This document shows positions 16,817 to 26,178 of a stretch of DNA of 64,000 nucleotides, in pieces. Below the pieces are notes generated by a model, which saw only the letters and a list, made by a program, of their open reading frames with translations, was not told the origin of the DNA and ran no database searches. This DNA is from JASSUD01 sp031963445 (lineage in GTDB: Bacteria; Pseudomonadota; Gammaproteobacteria; Burkholderiales; Burkholderiaceae), in assembly GCA_031963445.1 (NCBI GenBank), contig JASSUH010000001.1, positions 310,001 through 374,000 on the forward strand, read 5' to 3'. Positions within the stretch are counted from its first letter, which is position 1. Each line of letters opens with the position of its first letter. Position numbers and translations under genes: made by a program.

Positions 16817-17800
16817 TCAATTCGCCTGTATGAGCGAGGCAAAACGCGCTAAATCCACATTTCCGCCTGACACCACTACACCCACTTTTTTAGCAGAAAG
16901 AATAAGTCTGTTCTCAAACGCTGCCGCAGCGCCAAGACAGCCTGTTGGTTCTACGATCATTTTCATGCGGCTGGCGAAGAATTTCATCGCTTCAACAAGC
17001 GATGCATCGCTGACGGTGACTATGTCATCGACAAATTTTTGCAAAATAGGAAAAGTATGCTGGCCTAAATGCTGCGTCTGGGCGCCATCAGCAATCGTCT
17101 TTGGCGTGTCAATATGCACAATTGCGCCACTGCGTAAGCTACGTTGACCATCGTTTCCTGCTTCAGGTTCAACGCCAATCACAGTACAACTCGGGTTCAT
17201 CGTCTTAGCAGCAATCGCGCAGCCAGCGAGCAAACCACCGCCGCCAAGCGGTACCAACAAAATATCGAGCGCGCCGACCTCTTCGATTAATTCTTTGGCC
17301 ACTGTCCCCTGCCCCGCAATAACGTGAGGATGATCATAAGGAGGAATCAGCGTCAGCCCTCGCTCCTGCGCTAAGCGCAGACCCAACGCTTCCCGATCTT
17401 CACGGTAACGGTCATACATTACGACCTCAGCACCATAGTCACGCGTCGCCGCCACTTTGATTGCTGGCGCATCGTTTGGCATAACGATTACAGCCTGCAT
17501 ACCAAGTAGCCGCGCTGACAAAGCAATCGCCTGAGCGTGGTTGCCTGATGAATAAGCAATCACACCACTGCTACGCTGTGCCGGCGTAAATTGCGCGAGC
17601 GCGTTATACGCACCTCTAAACTTAAACGCGCCAATACGCTGAAAATTTTCACATTTGAAAAACAGATTTGCTCCAACACGCTGGTTCGCTAACGTTGAAG
17701 TGAGTACCGGCGCGCGATGCGCAGTGTCAGCAATACGGCGGTGCGCGTGGACAATATCTTCAAAAGAAACCGCTAGTGGGGTAGGAACTAAAGTTTGCAC
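16817..17800 (-). CDS. PLP-dependent threonine/serine dehydratase
   Basis: A fold-type II PLP enzyme of 327 residues that deaminates threonine or serine to the 2-oxo acid. K60 in ENFQRIGAFKFRGAYNAL is the expected Schiff-base lysine. SSGNHAQ (about residue 85) and the glycine loop PLGGGGLLAG (about residue 184) bind the cofactor phosphate. There is no C-terminal ACT-type regulatory domain, so it resembles catabolic TdcB or serine racemase-like enzymes rather than full-length biosynthetic IlvA (over 500 aa). The start is the ATG at 17800. Serine racemase activity cannot be excluded. Confidence 0.88.
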   Translation of the reverse strand: MQTLVPTPLAVSFEDIVHAHRRIADTAHRAPVLTSTLANQRVGANLFFKCENFQRIGAFKFRGAYNALAQFTPAQRSSGVIAYSSGNHAQAIALSARLLGMQAVIVMPNDAPAIKVAATRDYGAEVVMYDRYREDREALGLRLAQERGLTLIPPYDHPHVIAGQGTVAKELIEEVGALDILLVPLGGGGLLAGCAIAAKTMNPSCTVIGVEPEAGNDGQRSLRSGAIVHIDTPKTIADGAQTQHLGQHTFPILQKFVDDIVTVSDASLVEAMKFFASRMKMIVEPTGCLGAAAAFENRLILSAKKVGVVVSGGNVDLARFASLIQAN

Positions 17801-18031
17801 AGTCTGGACTTAATCAAGAATATTTTTATTAATGGAAGTAGAAAATTATTTCATCTTTTTGGATACACCATAGGCTTTGATTACACTCGTGTGCTGGTCT
17901 GCGATGAATTAATGAATTTTGAGAGCTACGCTGAGGGTAATCGGCAGAAATGATGCAGCGAGATGCGCATCTAAAGTGAACCACTAAAGGCTTCTGATGG
18001 CCATTTATGATTTTTGATGGGAATTGATAAT

Positions 18032-18107
<76 letters not shown>

Positions 18108-18166
18108 ATGTGGAGCGGAAATTCTAGCACAGGGTTTATTGATTTTTAGCGCAAGAAAAATTACCC

Positions 18167-18211
18167 ATATGCGCTTATTTACACGCTAATTCTCTGTAAA
18201 TAAGCGCATAT
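18167..18211 (-). terminator. Long-stem terminator after the BON lipoprotein gene
   Basis: ATATGCGCTTATTTACA and its exact reverse complement form a 17-bp stem around an 11-base loop. It begins 13 bases beyond the stop codon of the minus-strand BON gene, and on that strand is followed by GGGTAATTTTT. It also isolates the downstream tRNA gene from read-through. Confidence 0.85.
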
Positions 18212-18224
18212 AACTGGAAAATTT

Positions 18225-18992
18225 TTATTCAGGGGTTGAATTTTTTATCGGCGCAGGCGCTTGTTGTTCAAGTGGCTGGGCTTTGATAGAAGTCTGAGAA
18301 ACGACACCGGTTTGCACATCAGCGCTGGCTGGCGTGGTCGACGCTTCTGAGGTGCTAGGAGCCGCTTGCGTGGAAATTATCGCGGCTCTCTCCCGTGCTG
18401 CTTCAGGTTGCATGTATTGGAATACTTTAACTACTTGCAACACACCAGGCACACGACTTGCCACATCGGATGCCAGATTGCCTTCAGGCACGCTGACTAA
18501 CCCCATCAGATAAACAATACCGCGCTCGGTCACCACTTTAAGGAAATTTGCTGAAAGTTTTTCTTCACGAATCAAAGCGGTTTTAACTTTGGCTGTTAAA
18601 TAAGCATCGTTTGAGCGCGCAGGCAAAGAGCTAGTGCCTTGCACGGCTAATTCGTTAACGATGCCACGTACATTCGGTATGTTACGCACTAGCGTTTCGG
18701 CTTTTTGCTTGGCCCCTTGAGTCGGCACTTCTCCCGTTAATAAGACATATCGATTAAATACAGCGATATTTAAATGCACTTCTTTGGGCAGCTGGCGAGA
18801 AAACTGAGTCACTGCTTTAATTTGAATTTCTCGATCTTCTGCTTGAGTACCAAAAGTACGACGATCAGAAACGATCATGGCTCCGCCGCTAGCCGCGCCA
18901 GCAATGATAAGCGGACATCCTTGCAGCGAAAGCGTTGCGCTCAATGCCAACATACTTATGTAAAACACTTTTTTTACGCGTACTGCTTTCAT
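18225..18992 (-). CDS. BON-domain outer-membrane lipoprotein (DolP/YraP-like)
   Basis: DolP-type lipoproteins sit in the outer membrane and help maintain its integrity. I choose the ATG at 18992 (MKAVRVKKVFYISMLALSAT), preceded by ACAGGAGAACTATTG. An upstream ATG at 19061 would spoil the signal peptide. The lipobox LSLQGC places the lipid-modified Cys at residue 26. Two BON domains follow (roughly residues 60-125 and 130-200: FNRYVLLTGEVPTQGAKQKA; RGIVYLMGLVSVPEGN). The tail is Ala/Ser/Thr/Pro-rich and disordered. A strong terminator follows the stop. Confidence 0.9.
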   Translation of the reverse strand: MKAVRVKKVFYISMLALSATLSLQGCPLIIAGAASGGAMIVSDRRTFGTQAEDREIQIKAVTQFSRQLPKEVHLNIAVFNRYVLLTGEVPTQGAKQKAETLVRNIPNVRGIVNELAVQGTSSLPARSNDAYLTAKVKTALIREEKLSANFLKVVTERGIVYLMGLVSVPEGNLASDVASRVPGVLQVVKVFQYMQPEAARERAAIISTQAAPSTSEASTTPASADVQTGVVSQTSIKAQPLEQQAPAPIKNSTPE

Positions 18993-19085
18993 CAATAGTT
19001 CTCCTGTTAAAAGTGTTTGTGCAGATTTATACCCTACAATAGAATACCTTTCGTCTGACAACTAAGCGATTTCCGGCTTATTTTC

Positions 19086-19231
19086 TCAGAACCTGTCCAC
19101 AAATTGTCTAAAAGGTCGTCAGTCGGGGGAGGACGGAGCGCAGCAACCGGAATGTACTCTAGTACATGAGGATTGCGAGTACCGCCCGACCTCGAATCAC
19201 GGCCTTTTAGGCGATTTGTGGATAGGTTCTC
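19086..19231. repeat. Type C palindromic element abutting ubiJ
   Basis: AGAACCTGTCCACAAATTGTCTAAAAGG pairs with GGCCTTTTAGGCGATTTGTGGATAGGTTCT, arms of about 28 bases. The inner part has TCGGGGGAGG...CCGCCCGACC and a core GAATGTAC-N4-GTACATGAG. It runs to position 19231, 11 bases before the chosen ubiJ start. Degenerate arm copies (ACTTGCTCACAAATTCTCTAAAAG) recur at 41234, 47594 and 50347 beside the decayed antitoxin genes. Confidence 0.8.
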
Positions 19232-19242
19232 ATGACTTTCAT

Positions 19243-19890
19243 ATGACGCTTACTGCCCTACCCGCTCAGTCTATTGTAGCTGCGCTTAATCATCTTCTCG
19301 CTCGTGAGGCATGGGCTCGCGCACGCTTGGCTCCATATGCGGGCTATTCCGTTTGCATTATTACCCCTCTCATTCAATTAAGCCTAACAGTACAGCCAGA
19401 TGGCCTAATTACACGATGCCCTAAAGCAGAGGAAAATCAGCGTTACGACGTATCGATTACGTTACCGTTCACCGCACTCGCGGCAGTATTGAGTCAAGGA
19501 AAAGCGGCATTAAGTCGATATGTGAAGATCGAAGGTGATGCTGAATTTGCTGCAACCCTTGGCTTCCTTGCACAACATTTACGCTGGGAGATGGAAGAAG
19601 ATTTAGCTCAGCTGATTGGTGATGCGCCTGCTTACCAACTGAATCGGATCTTGCGCGCAGGGCATCAGCAGATGCGCCGCACGCTTAATCACCTAGGGGA
19701 AACAGCTGCTGAATACTGGCTTGATGAAAATCCTACATTGGTGCGTCATGTCGCGCTTTCTGAGTTTGCAACGGAAGTTGTGCAGCTGCGTGATGCCGTC
19801 GCAAGACTTGAGAAACGACTGACGCGTGCACAAGCAAACGTCGACAAAATAAAACAAGTATCCGCCTCCAACGCGCCTATTAATCGGTAA
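19243..19890 (+). CDS. ubiJ: Ubiquinone biosynthesis accessory factor UbiJ (SCP2 domain)
   Basis: UbiJ carries an N-terminal sterol-carrier-protein-2 lipid-binding domain and supports the ubiquinone-synthesis complex. Family features are the SCP2-type strand pattern (IITPLIQLSLTVQPDG; YDVSITLPFTALAAVLSQGK; VKIEGDAEFAATLGFL) and a C-terminal helical segment ending in a coiled coil (VVQLRDAVARLEKRLTRAQA). I choose the ATG at 19243 (MTLTALPAQ); a TTG at 19216 would start inside the type C repeat. There is no clear ribosome-binding site, and a 4-codon frame (ATG 19232) lies just upstream. ubiB follows after 8 bases. ubiE, the usual upstream neighbour, is absent. Confidence 0.85.
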   Translation: MTLTALPAQSIVAALNHLLAREAWARARLAPYAGYSVCIITPLIQLSLTVQPDGLITRCPKAEENQRYDVSITLPFTALAAVLSQGKAALSRYVKIEGDAEFAATLGFLAQHLRWEMEEDLAQLIGDAPAYQLNRILRAGHQQMRRTLNHLGETAAEYWLDENPTLVRHVALSEFATEVVQLRDAVARLEKRLTRAQANVDKIKQVSASNAPINR

Positions 19891-19898
19891 ATAACACA

Positions 19899-21473
19899 AT
19901 GCGTTTTTTACGTTTTTGCAAAATCTTTTTTACTATTCTGCGCTTCGATCTAGCCGAGCTTGTGCTAGAGCGCATTAAGCATAAGCGCATAAAATTTTTT
20001 CTGCGCACCCTCACCTTCGGCCGCAAGCTTGATCAGGCAAGAGGTGTGCGCCTGCGCCTTGCGTTGGAAAGCTTAGGCCCAGTGTTTGTGAAATTTGGGC
20101 AGATGCTGTCCACTCGGCGTGATTTAATTTCAGCAGAGATCACAGAGGAATTAGCTAAGTTACAAGATCAAGTGCCCCCTTTTTCTTCAGAACTTGCTGT
20201 TGCCATCATCGAAGCTTCCCTAGGTAAGTCTATTGAGGTTTTATTTGATGAGTTCAGTTTGACTCCTGTCGCCAGTGCGTCAGTGGCACAAGTGCATTAT
20301 GCTCGGCTAAAAACAGGGACTTACGCTGGTCAAAAAGTCGCCGTTAAAGTGTTACGCCCCGATATGCTGCCCGTTATCGAGAGCGACCTGGCACTACTGC
20401 ACGATTTCGCTTATTGGATTGAGCGCTTCTGGGCCGATGGCAAGCGCTTAAAACCGCGTGAGGTAGTTAACGAATTTAATAAATATTTGCACGACGAACT
20501 GGATTTGATGCGTGAAGCGGCGAACGGCAGCCAGCTGCGGCGTAATTTTACGCACTCCAAGAAGCTGCTCGTGCCCGAAATATACTGGGATTACTGCACA
20601 CCCACCGTGTTGACGATGGAATGGATGGAGGGCGTGCCAATTAGCCGCGTTGAAACTTTACGCGCCGCAGGCGTTGATATTCCTAAACTAGCACGCGAAG
20701 GCGTCGAAATCTTCTTTACGCAAGTCTTCCGAGATGGTTTTTTTCATGCGGATATGCACCCAGGCAATATTCAGGTCAGCTTGGCACCTAATCATTTAGG
20801 CTGCTATATCGCACTCGATTTTGGCATTGTCGGCGCGCTCTCTGACTTTGACAAAAACTATCTAGCGCAAAACTTACTAGCCTTCTTTAATCGTGACTAT
20901 CACCGGGTTGCGATGCTGCATCTAGAGTCTGGCTGGGCACCGCCAAATACCAGAGTAGAAGAATTAGAAGGCGCCATTCGTGCCGTTTGCGAACCTTATT
21001 TTGATAAAGCGCTTAAAGATATCTCGCTGGGGCAAGCACTGATCCGTCTGTTTCAAACCTCACGTCGTTTCAATGTAGAGATTCAACCGCAACTCGTATT
21101 ACTGCAAAAGACACTGTTAAATATTGAAGCGCTGGGGCGCGATTTAGATCCCAATCTGGATCTTTGGAAAACGGCCAAACCTTATTTAGAGCGCTGGATG
21201 CGTGAACAAATTGGCTGGCGTGGCTGGTTTGATTGCTTAAAACATGAAGCACCGCAATGGAGTAAAACTTTGCCGCAGCTACCACGCTTGATACATCATG
21301 CGTTGTCTGAAAAAAGCCAGGTACAGCCAGCCAATGATGAATTAATGCAACGTTTGCTCAAAGAACAGAGACGTACCAATCATTTGCTACAAGCCATCTT
21401 AATCTTCGGCTTAGCTATTGGAGCAGGGATAGTGCTTACGCATTTCTGGCTAGCGTATGGATACACAGAGTAA
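19899..21473 (+). CDS. ubiB: Ubiquinone biosynthesis regulatory protein UbiB
   Basis: UbiB is a membrane-anchored atypical kinase/ATPase of the ADCK/COQ8 family needed for ubiquinone synthesis. At 524 residues it has the usual length. The KxGQ signature is in GPVFVKFGQMLSTRRDLIS (about residues 63-81), an alanine-rich nucleotide loop in PVASASVAQVHYARL (about 127-141), the kinase-like HADMHPGNI (about 285) and ALDFGIVG (about 307) blocks, and two C-terminal membrane helices (LLQAILIFGLAIGAGIVLTH). It is translated 8 bases after ubiJ. Ubiquinol is also the substrate of the bd oxidase encoded at 4948-7498. Confidence 0.96.
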   Translation: MRFLRFCKIFFTILRFDLAELVLERIKHKRIKFFLRTLTFGRKLDQARGVRLRLALESLGPVFVKFGQMLSTRRDLISAEITEELAKLQDQVPPFSSELAVAIIEASLGKSIEVLFDEFSLTPVASASVAQVHYARLKTGTYAGQKVAVKVLRPDMLPVIESDLALLHDFAYWIERFWADGKRLKPREVVNEFNKYLHDELDLMREAANGSQLRRNFTHSKKLLVPEIYWDYCTPTVLTMEWMEGVPISRVETLRAAGVDIPKLAREGVEIFFTQVFRDGFFHADMHPGNIQVSLAPNHLGCYIALDFGIVGALSDFDKNYLAQNLLAFFNRDYHRVAMLHLESGWAPPNTRVEELEGAIRAVCEPYFDKALKDISLGQALIRLFQTSRRFNVEIQPQLVLLQKTLLNIEALGRDLDPNLDLWKTAKPYLERWMREQIGWRGWFDCLKHEAPQWSKTLPQLPRLIHHALSEKSQVQPANDELMQRLLKEQRRTNHLLQAILIFGLAIGAGIVLTHFWLAYGYTE

Positions 21474-21518
21474 AATCCTGTCTTCTGTGTACCACCACCC
21501 TTACCGCTATAATTTCAG

Positions 21519-21676
21519 AACTTGCTTAGGCTCTCTAAGTAGAAGGCTCTGAGAGGTGTTTGGTAGGCGTGTTGGGGTTCCTTCGTCACCCCAACCTACA
21601 ATTTTGGCCTTCGTAGGTTGGGGTGACGAAGGAACCCCAACACAACCCACTTTTGAAGATTCTGAACAGACTCTTA
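21519..21676. repeat. Type A palindromic element, copy 3
   Basis: The ends are AGAACTTGCTTAGGCTCTCTAAG and CTTTTGAAGATTCTGAACAGACTCT. The inner arms GTTGGGGTTCCTTCGTCACC...CCTACA and GTAGGTTGGGGTGACGAAGG...CCCCAAC (21571-21641) are inverted around a 10-base spacer. It fills the ubiB-fmdB gap. Confidence 0.85.
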
Positions 21677-21708
21677 GCATTACTGATAATTTTTGACTGA
21701 GTTTAACC

Positions 21709-22077
21709 ATGCCAACTTACGCTTATCGTTGCGAATCATGTGGGCACCAAGAAGATGTACGGCAGAAAATTTCTGAACCGCACCTTACCCACTGCCCCAG
21801 CTGCGCGCAGGATACTTTTCAGCGTCAACTCACTGCGCCGAATTTTCAACTTAAAGGGTCTGGTTGGTACGTAACTGATTTTCGTAATGGCAATCAGAAC
21901 AGCAGCGACGCGAAGAAACCTGAATCGTCGACTTCAACCCAAACCACAAGCGAATCTAACGCCAGTGGCAGTAGCAACACTGACACAAGCGCGCAGCAAC
22001 CTACGGCCACAGCATCAACCAATAGTGCTAAAGAGTCGTCTACCAATCAATCGACTCCTGCTGCAGCCGGCTCATGA
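21709..22077 (+). CDS. FmdB-family zinc-ribbon protein
   Basis: A 122-residue protein with an N-terminal FmdB-type zinc ribbon: C8-x2-C11 and C29-x2-C32 (MPTYAYRCESCGHQ; LTHCPSCAQDTFQRQ), followed by the conserved KGSGWYVTDF block. The last 60 residues are a low-complexity Ser/Thr/Gln/Asn tail, common in betaproteobacterial members. The role is unsettled; the family is named after a formamidase regulatory protein. The stop overlaps the DUF502 start (ATGA). The fmdB-DUF502-aspS order is conserved in Burkholderia. Confidence 0.92.
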   Translation: MPTYAYRCESCGHQEDVRQKISEPHLTHCPSCAQDTFQRQLTAPNFQLKGSGWYVTDFRNGNQNSSDAKKPESSTSTQTTSESNASGSSNTDTSAQQPTATASTNSAKESSTNQSTPAAAGS

Positions 22078-22697
22078 GAATACAAAAGTCCATGCTAAAA
22101 ACGTATTTCCTAACCGGTTTATTGGTTTTAACGCCGATTATGATTACGTTATGGGTGCTTAGTTTAGTGCTTGGGGCAATGGATCAAACCCTGACGCTCC
22201 TGCCCGACGCATGGCAGCCGAAGCATCTATTTGGATTTAATCTGCCAGGACTGGGCACCATTCTTTCGCTGGCTTTTGTTTTTTTAGTCGGCTTGTTCGC
22301 CCAAAATTTTATCGGGAAAACGTTTGTGCAATGGTGGGAAGCTATACTGCGCCGTATTCCATTAGTTGGGCCGCTGTATATGAGCGTCAAGCAAGTCTCC
22401 GATACTTTATTATCGAAAGACGGCACGGCTTTTCGTAAGGCGCTACTCATTGAATACCCACGCCACGGCGTGTATAGCATTGCGTTTTTAACGGGTGTGC
22501 CAGCGGCGGAAGTTACCGAGCATCTTCCAGATGATTATGTGAACGTGTATGTGCCCACCACACCCAATCCGACTTCTGGTTTTTTCTTATTACTACCGCG
22601 TGCAGAGGTGATTGAACTCGCAATGACCCCTGAAGCTGCTTTGAAATATATCGTGTCAATGGGTGTAGTGACTCCGCTTACCCACACTCGACGTTAG
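22074..22697 (+). CDS. DUF502 family membrane protein
   Basis: A 207-residue inner-membrane protein with two N-terminal membrane segments (TYFLTGLLVLTPIMITLWVL and GLGTILSLAFVFLVGLFAQN) and the family block PLVGPLYMSVKQVSDTLLS, then a soluble part with VPTTPNPTSGFFLLLPR. DUF502 has no established biochemical role. ATGA overlap with fmdB implies coupled translation. A type D palindrome separates it from aspS. Confidence 0.93.
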   Translation: MRIQKSMLKTYFLTGLLVLTPIMITLWVLSLVLGAMDQTLTLLPDAWQPKHLFGFNLPGLGTILSLAFVFLVGLFAQNFIGKTFVQWWEAILRRIPLVGPLYMSVKQVSDTLLSKDGTAFRKALLIEYPRHGVYSIAFLTGVPAAEVTEHLPDDYVNVYVPTTPNPTSGFFLLLPRAEVIELAMTPEAALKYIVSMGVVTPLTHTRR

Positions 22698-22730
22698 GAA
22701 GTTGTACCTCCTAATTATTTTTATTGATAA

Positions 22731-22831
22731 GGAACTTCTGCAAAACCCCTTGGGCGGCGTTATGCCTCCTTGCCGTACTAGTGTACTGTCTGCGTCGGCA
22801 TGCCTTGCCCAAGGGGTTTTGCAGAAGTTCC
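22731..22831. repeat. Type D palindromic element between DUF502 gene and aspS
   Basis: GGAACTTCTGCAAAACCCCT and AGGGGTTTTGCAGAAGTTCC are perfect 20-base inverted arms (extended by TGGGC/GCCCA). Inside lies CCTTGCCGTAC-N5-GTACTGTCTGCG, the same core that type B elements carry in reverse complement (CGCAGACAGTAC-N4/5-GTACGGCAAGG). Confidence 0.88.
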
Positions 22832-22895
22832 ATAAATCTTTTTTTAGTGGCAGCAAATGCTGCTGTCACTTCACATGTCTTTTATTTTCCGAACG

Positions 22896-24692
22896 ATGAG
22901 AACTGAATACTGCGGCTTGGTAACTGATGCCTTTTTAGGCAAAACAATTTCGCTCTACGGCTGGGTGCATCGCCGCCGTGACCATGGCGGCGTCATTTTT
23001 ATTGATTTGCGGGACCGTGAAGGTTTAGTGCAAGTCGTATGCAGCCCCGATAACGCGGCGGTATTCAAAATCGCTGAAGGCATACGCAATGAGTATTGCT
23101 TGCAAATAACGGGTGTCGTCCAGTTACGGCCAGAAGGTACAGAAAACACGAGCCTTGCAAGCGGCAAAATTGAAGTCTTGTGCGAGCAACTCACCATCTT
23201 GAATGCTTCTGTGACGCCACCTTTCCAGTTGGATGAAGACAATCTTTCTGAAACCACACGCCTGACACATCGAGTCCTTGATTTGCGTCGGCCTTATATG
23301 CAGAAAAATTTAAAGCTGCGTTATCGCGTCTCAATGGCTGTGCGTAAATATCTCGATGAGCAGGGCTTTATCGATATCGAAACCCCTATTCTGACCAAAA
23401 GCACACCCGAAGGTGCGCGTGATTATTTGGTGCCTTCTCGCGTACATGAAGGCCATTTCTTTGCGTTACCGCAATCGCCGCAGCTTTTCAAACAGATGCT
23501 AATGGTGTCTGGCTTTGATCGCTATTATCAAATCACGCGCTGTTTCCGTGACGAAGATTTGCGTGCGGATCGGCAGCCTGAATTCACCCAGATCGATTGC
23601 GAAATGTCATTTTTGACTGAGCAGGAGATTCGGGATCTTAGCGAAGACATGATACGGGCCGTCTTCCAACAAACCATGGGGGTTGACCTTCCTAGCCCAT
23701 TTCCAGTGATGGACTATGCGCAAGCGCTCAAACGCTTTGGTTCTGATAAACCAGATTTACGCGTCAAACTTGAGTTAACCGAGCTGACTGACATCATGCA
23801 GGACGTTGACTTCAAAGTCTTCAGCAACGCCGCAAAAATGAAAGATGGGCGCGTCGCCGCGTTGTGTATACCACGTGGCAGTGAACTATCACGCGGTGAA
23901 ATTGATGCTTACACCGAGTTTGTGCAGATTTATGGCGCGAAGGGATTAGCCTGGATTAAGGTTAACCAAATAGAAAACGGCCGTGATGGCTTGCAAAGCC
24001 CAATCGTTAAGAATTTGCATGACCAAGCGCTGACAGCCATTTTAGAGCGCACTGGCGCGCAAAACGGCGATCTTATTTTCTTTGGTGCTGATCGCACTAA
24101 GGTGGTCAACGATAGTCTTGGTGCACTGCGCATCAAGCTTGGCCATTCTGCGTTTGGTGTTGAGCAAGGCTTGTTTGAAGCTGGCTGGAAACCGCTGTGG
24201 GTCGTTGACTTTCCTATGTTTGAATATGACGAACAGGAAAATCGCTGGGCCGCCGTGCACCATCCGTTCACTAGCCCGAAAGATGGCCATAGCGAATTGC
24301 TTGAAACTGACCCAGGCAATTGCCTAGCAAAAGCCTACGATATGGTGCTCAACGGTTGGGAAATTGGCGGTGGCTCAATCCGGATTCACCGCGAGGAAGT
24401 ACAAAACCAAGTGTTCCGCGCTTTAAATCTTAATGCTGAAGACGCAGCCAGCAAATTTGGTTTCTTACTGGATGCGCTAAGTTATGGCGCGCCGCCCCAT
24501 GGCGGCATTGCGTTTGGGCTTGACCGCATCGTAACGATGATGGCTGGTGCTGACTCTATCCGCGATGTGATTGCCTTCCCTAAAACCCAGCGCGCGCAAT
24601 GCTTATTAACCCAAGCACCGAGCATGGTCGAGCAAAATCAGTTGCGTGACCTACATATCCAGGTGAAGCAAAAAATAAGTACCTTATCCTGA
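22896..24692 (+). CDS. aspS: Aspartyl-tRNA synthetase
   Basis: A class II synthetase that charges tRNA-Asp. I choose the ATG at 22896 (MRTEYCGLVTDAFLG), matching the usual betaproteobacterial N-terminus; the frame is open further up, with ATG choices at 22857 and 22875. Domains in order: OB-fold anticodon-binding (GWVHRRRDHGGVIFIDLRDR), catalytic motif 2 (CFRDEDLRADRQPEFTQID), the bacterial GAD insert (about residues 275-405), and motif 3 (GIAFGLDRIV). About 598 residues, normal for bacterial AspRS. Type D and type A elements flank the gene. Confidence 0.98.
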   Translation: MRTEYCGLVTDAFLGKTISLYGWVHRRRDHGGVIFIDLRDREGLVQVVCSPDNAAVFKIAEGIRNEYCLQITGVVQLRPEGTENTSLASGKIEVLCEQLTILNASVTPPFQLDEDNLSETTRLTHRVLDLRRPYMQKNLKLRYRVSMAVRKYLDEQGFIDIETPILTKSTPEGARDYLVPSRVHEGHFFALPQSPQLFKQMLMVSGFDRYYQITRCFRDEDLRADRQPEFTQIDCEMSFLTEQEIRDLSEDMIRAVFQQTMGVDLPSPFPVMDYAQALKRFGSDKPDLRVKLELTELTDIMQDVDFKVFSNAAKMKDGRVAALCIPRGSELSRGEIDAYTEFVQIYGAKGLAWIKVNQIENGRDGLQSPIVKNLHDQALTAILERTGAQNGDLIFFGADRTKVVNDSLGALRIKLGHSAFGVEQGLFEAGWKPLWVVDFPMFEYDEQENRWAAVHHPFTSPKDGHSELLETDPGNCLAKAYDMVLNGWEIGGGSIRIHREEVQNQVFRALNLNAEDAASKFGFLLDALSYGAPPHGGIAFGLDRIVTMMAGADSIRDVIAFPKTQRAQCLLTQAPSMVEQNQLRDLHIQVKQKISTLS

Positions 24693-24850
24693 GAGCCTGT
24701 TTACGATCTTTAAGTAGAAAGCTCTGAGAGGTTATCGGTAGTCATGTTGGGGTTCCTTCGTCACCCCAACCTACATTTGGCCTTTTCGTAGGTTGGGGTG
24801 ACGAAGGAACCCCAACACAACCCACTTTTGAAGCTCACGAACAGGCTCTT
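24692..24850. repeat. Type A palindromic element, copy 4
   Basis: This is one of the most complete copies. The left end GAGAGCCTGTTTACGATCTT matches the right end (AAGCTCACGAACAGGCTCTT) as a terminal inverted repeat. The inner arms lie at 24746-24817 around TTTGGCCTTTT. It starts at the aspS stop and is followed 90 bases later by the fsr-like gene. Confidence 0.88.
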
Positions 24851-24939
24851 AAAATATTTGGTTATGCAGAAATTCCTTATCGCAGCCAAGGGAAATTTAC
24901 GTAACTAGGCAGATCTTCCATCACACTCTCTCTTTTATT

Positions 24940-26178
24940 ATGGAAACTACCCTTACTGACGCTCCTTTAGGCGCACTGAAAAAGACCCGCCAGGGTCCCA
25001 TTTTTTCAGTGCTGATGGGAATTAGCTTCTCGCACTTACTTAATGATCTGATTCAGTCATTACTGATTGCCATTTATCCTTTGCTTAAAAGTTCATTTCA
25101 TTTAAGTTTTGGGCAAATTGGGCTAATTACACTGGTCTACCAATTCACTGGTTCTCTTTTGCAGCCACTGGTTGGTCTCTATGCAGATCGCCGCTCTCAA
25201 ACTTATTCATTATCAATAGGGATGGGGTTTGGCTTTTTTGGTTTGCTGTTGCTTGCGCACGCACCTAATTTCGCCTCTTTATTGGTCGCCGCTGCATTGA
25301 TTGGGATAGGTTCTTCAATCTTTCACCCAGAAGCATCACGCGCAGCCCATATGGCATCTGGTGGCCGTTATGGCATGGCGCAATCGCTGTTTATTGTCGG
25401 CGGCAATATTGGGACAGCGCTCGGGCCATTACTTGTGGCGCTCATTATTCTTCCCTATGGTCAAACCAAAGCTGGCTGGTTTGCAGGTGCGGCATTACTT
25501 GGTGGTCTTCTACTGCTAAAGATAGGTCAATGGTCTAAGAAAAATTTCAAAGCCAAAGTAAAACCTGGCGTAGCTCACCCCAATGCTAAAGGGCATTCAA
25601 ACAAGACGATGGCGTTCGCGCTCACCATTCTGGTGGCGCTTATTTTCTCGAAATATGTTTATTTGGCGAGCTTACAAAGCTATTACGCTTTCTATTTAAT
25701 TAGTCGCTTTCATATTTCAGCAGCAAACGCGCAGCTGTATCTGTTTACGTTTTTATTTTCAATTGCGCTCGGACCGTTAGTCGGTGGCCCAATTGGTGAC
25801 CGCATTGGGCGCAGATGTGTGATTTGGATTTCGGTCCTAGGCGCTGCGCCATTTACGCTACTTCTACCCTACGCCAATCTATTTTGGACGGGGGTGTTAA
25901 CCGTGTTGATTGGGCTTGTCTTGTCTTCAGCTTTTCCAGCCATCCTAGCGTATGCGCAGGAGCTTATGCCAAACAATGTAGGCATGGTGTCTGGGCTGCT
26001 ATATGGCTTTGCGTTCGGTATCGGCGGAATCGGGGCCGCGATATTTGGTAAATTGGCTGACCTGACAAGCATCGAATTTATCTACCAGGTTTGTGCATTT
26101 TTACCCTGCTTAGGTGCGCTCACTTATTTCCTGCCGAAGCTCCATTTATCCAAGCTGACAGCACAGAAAACGTCATAA
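24940..26178 (+). CDS. MFS transporter, fosmidomycin-resistance (Fsr) type
   Basis: A 412-residue MFS permease with about 12 membrane segments and the Fsr-family blocks SFSHLLNDLIQSLLIAIYPL (about residues 29-48), FTGSLLQPLVGLYADR and GIGSSIFHPEASRAAHMASG. Fsr of E. coli exports fosmidomycin; the natural substrate here is unknown. In Burkholderia aspS is followed directly by nudB, so this gene looks inserted. It is bracketed by two type A elements in the same orientation (24692-24850 and 26179-26290). No strong ribosome-binding site precedes the ATG. Confidence 0.88.
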   Translation: METTLTDAPLGALKKTRQGPIFSVLMGISFSHLLNDLIQSLLIAIYPLLKSSFHLSFGQIGLITLVYQFTGSLLQPLVGLYADRRSQTYSLSIGMGFGFFGLLLLAHAPNFASLLVAAALIGIGSSIFHPEASRAAHMASGGRYGMAQSLFIVGGNIGTALGPLLVALIILPYGQTKAGWFAGAALLGGLLLLKIGQWSKKNFKAKVKPGVAHPNAKGHSNKTMAFALTILVALIFSKYVYLASLQSYYAFYLISRFHISAANAQLYLFTFLFSIALGPLVGGPIGDRIGRRCVIWISVLGAAPFTLLLPYANLFWTGVLTVLIGLVLSSAFPAILAYAQELMPNNVGMVSGLLYGFAFGIGGIGAAIFGKLADLTSIEFIYQVCAFLPCLGALTYFLPKLHLSKLTAQKTS

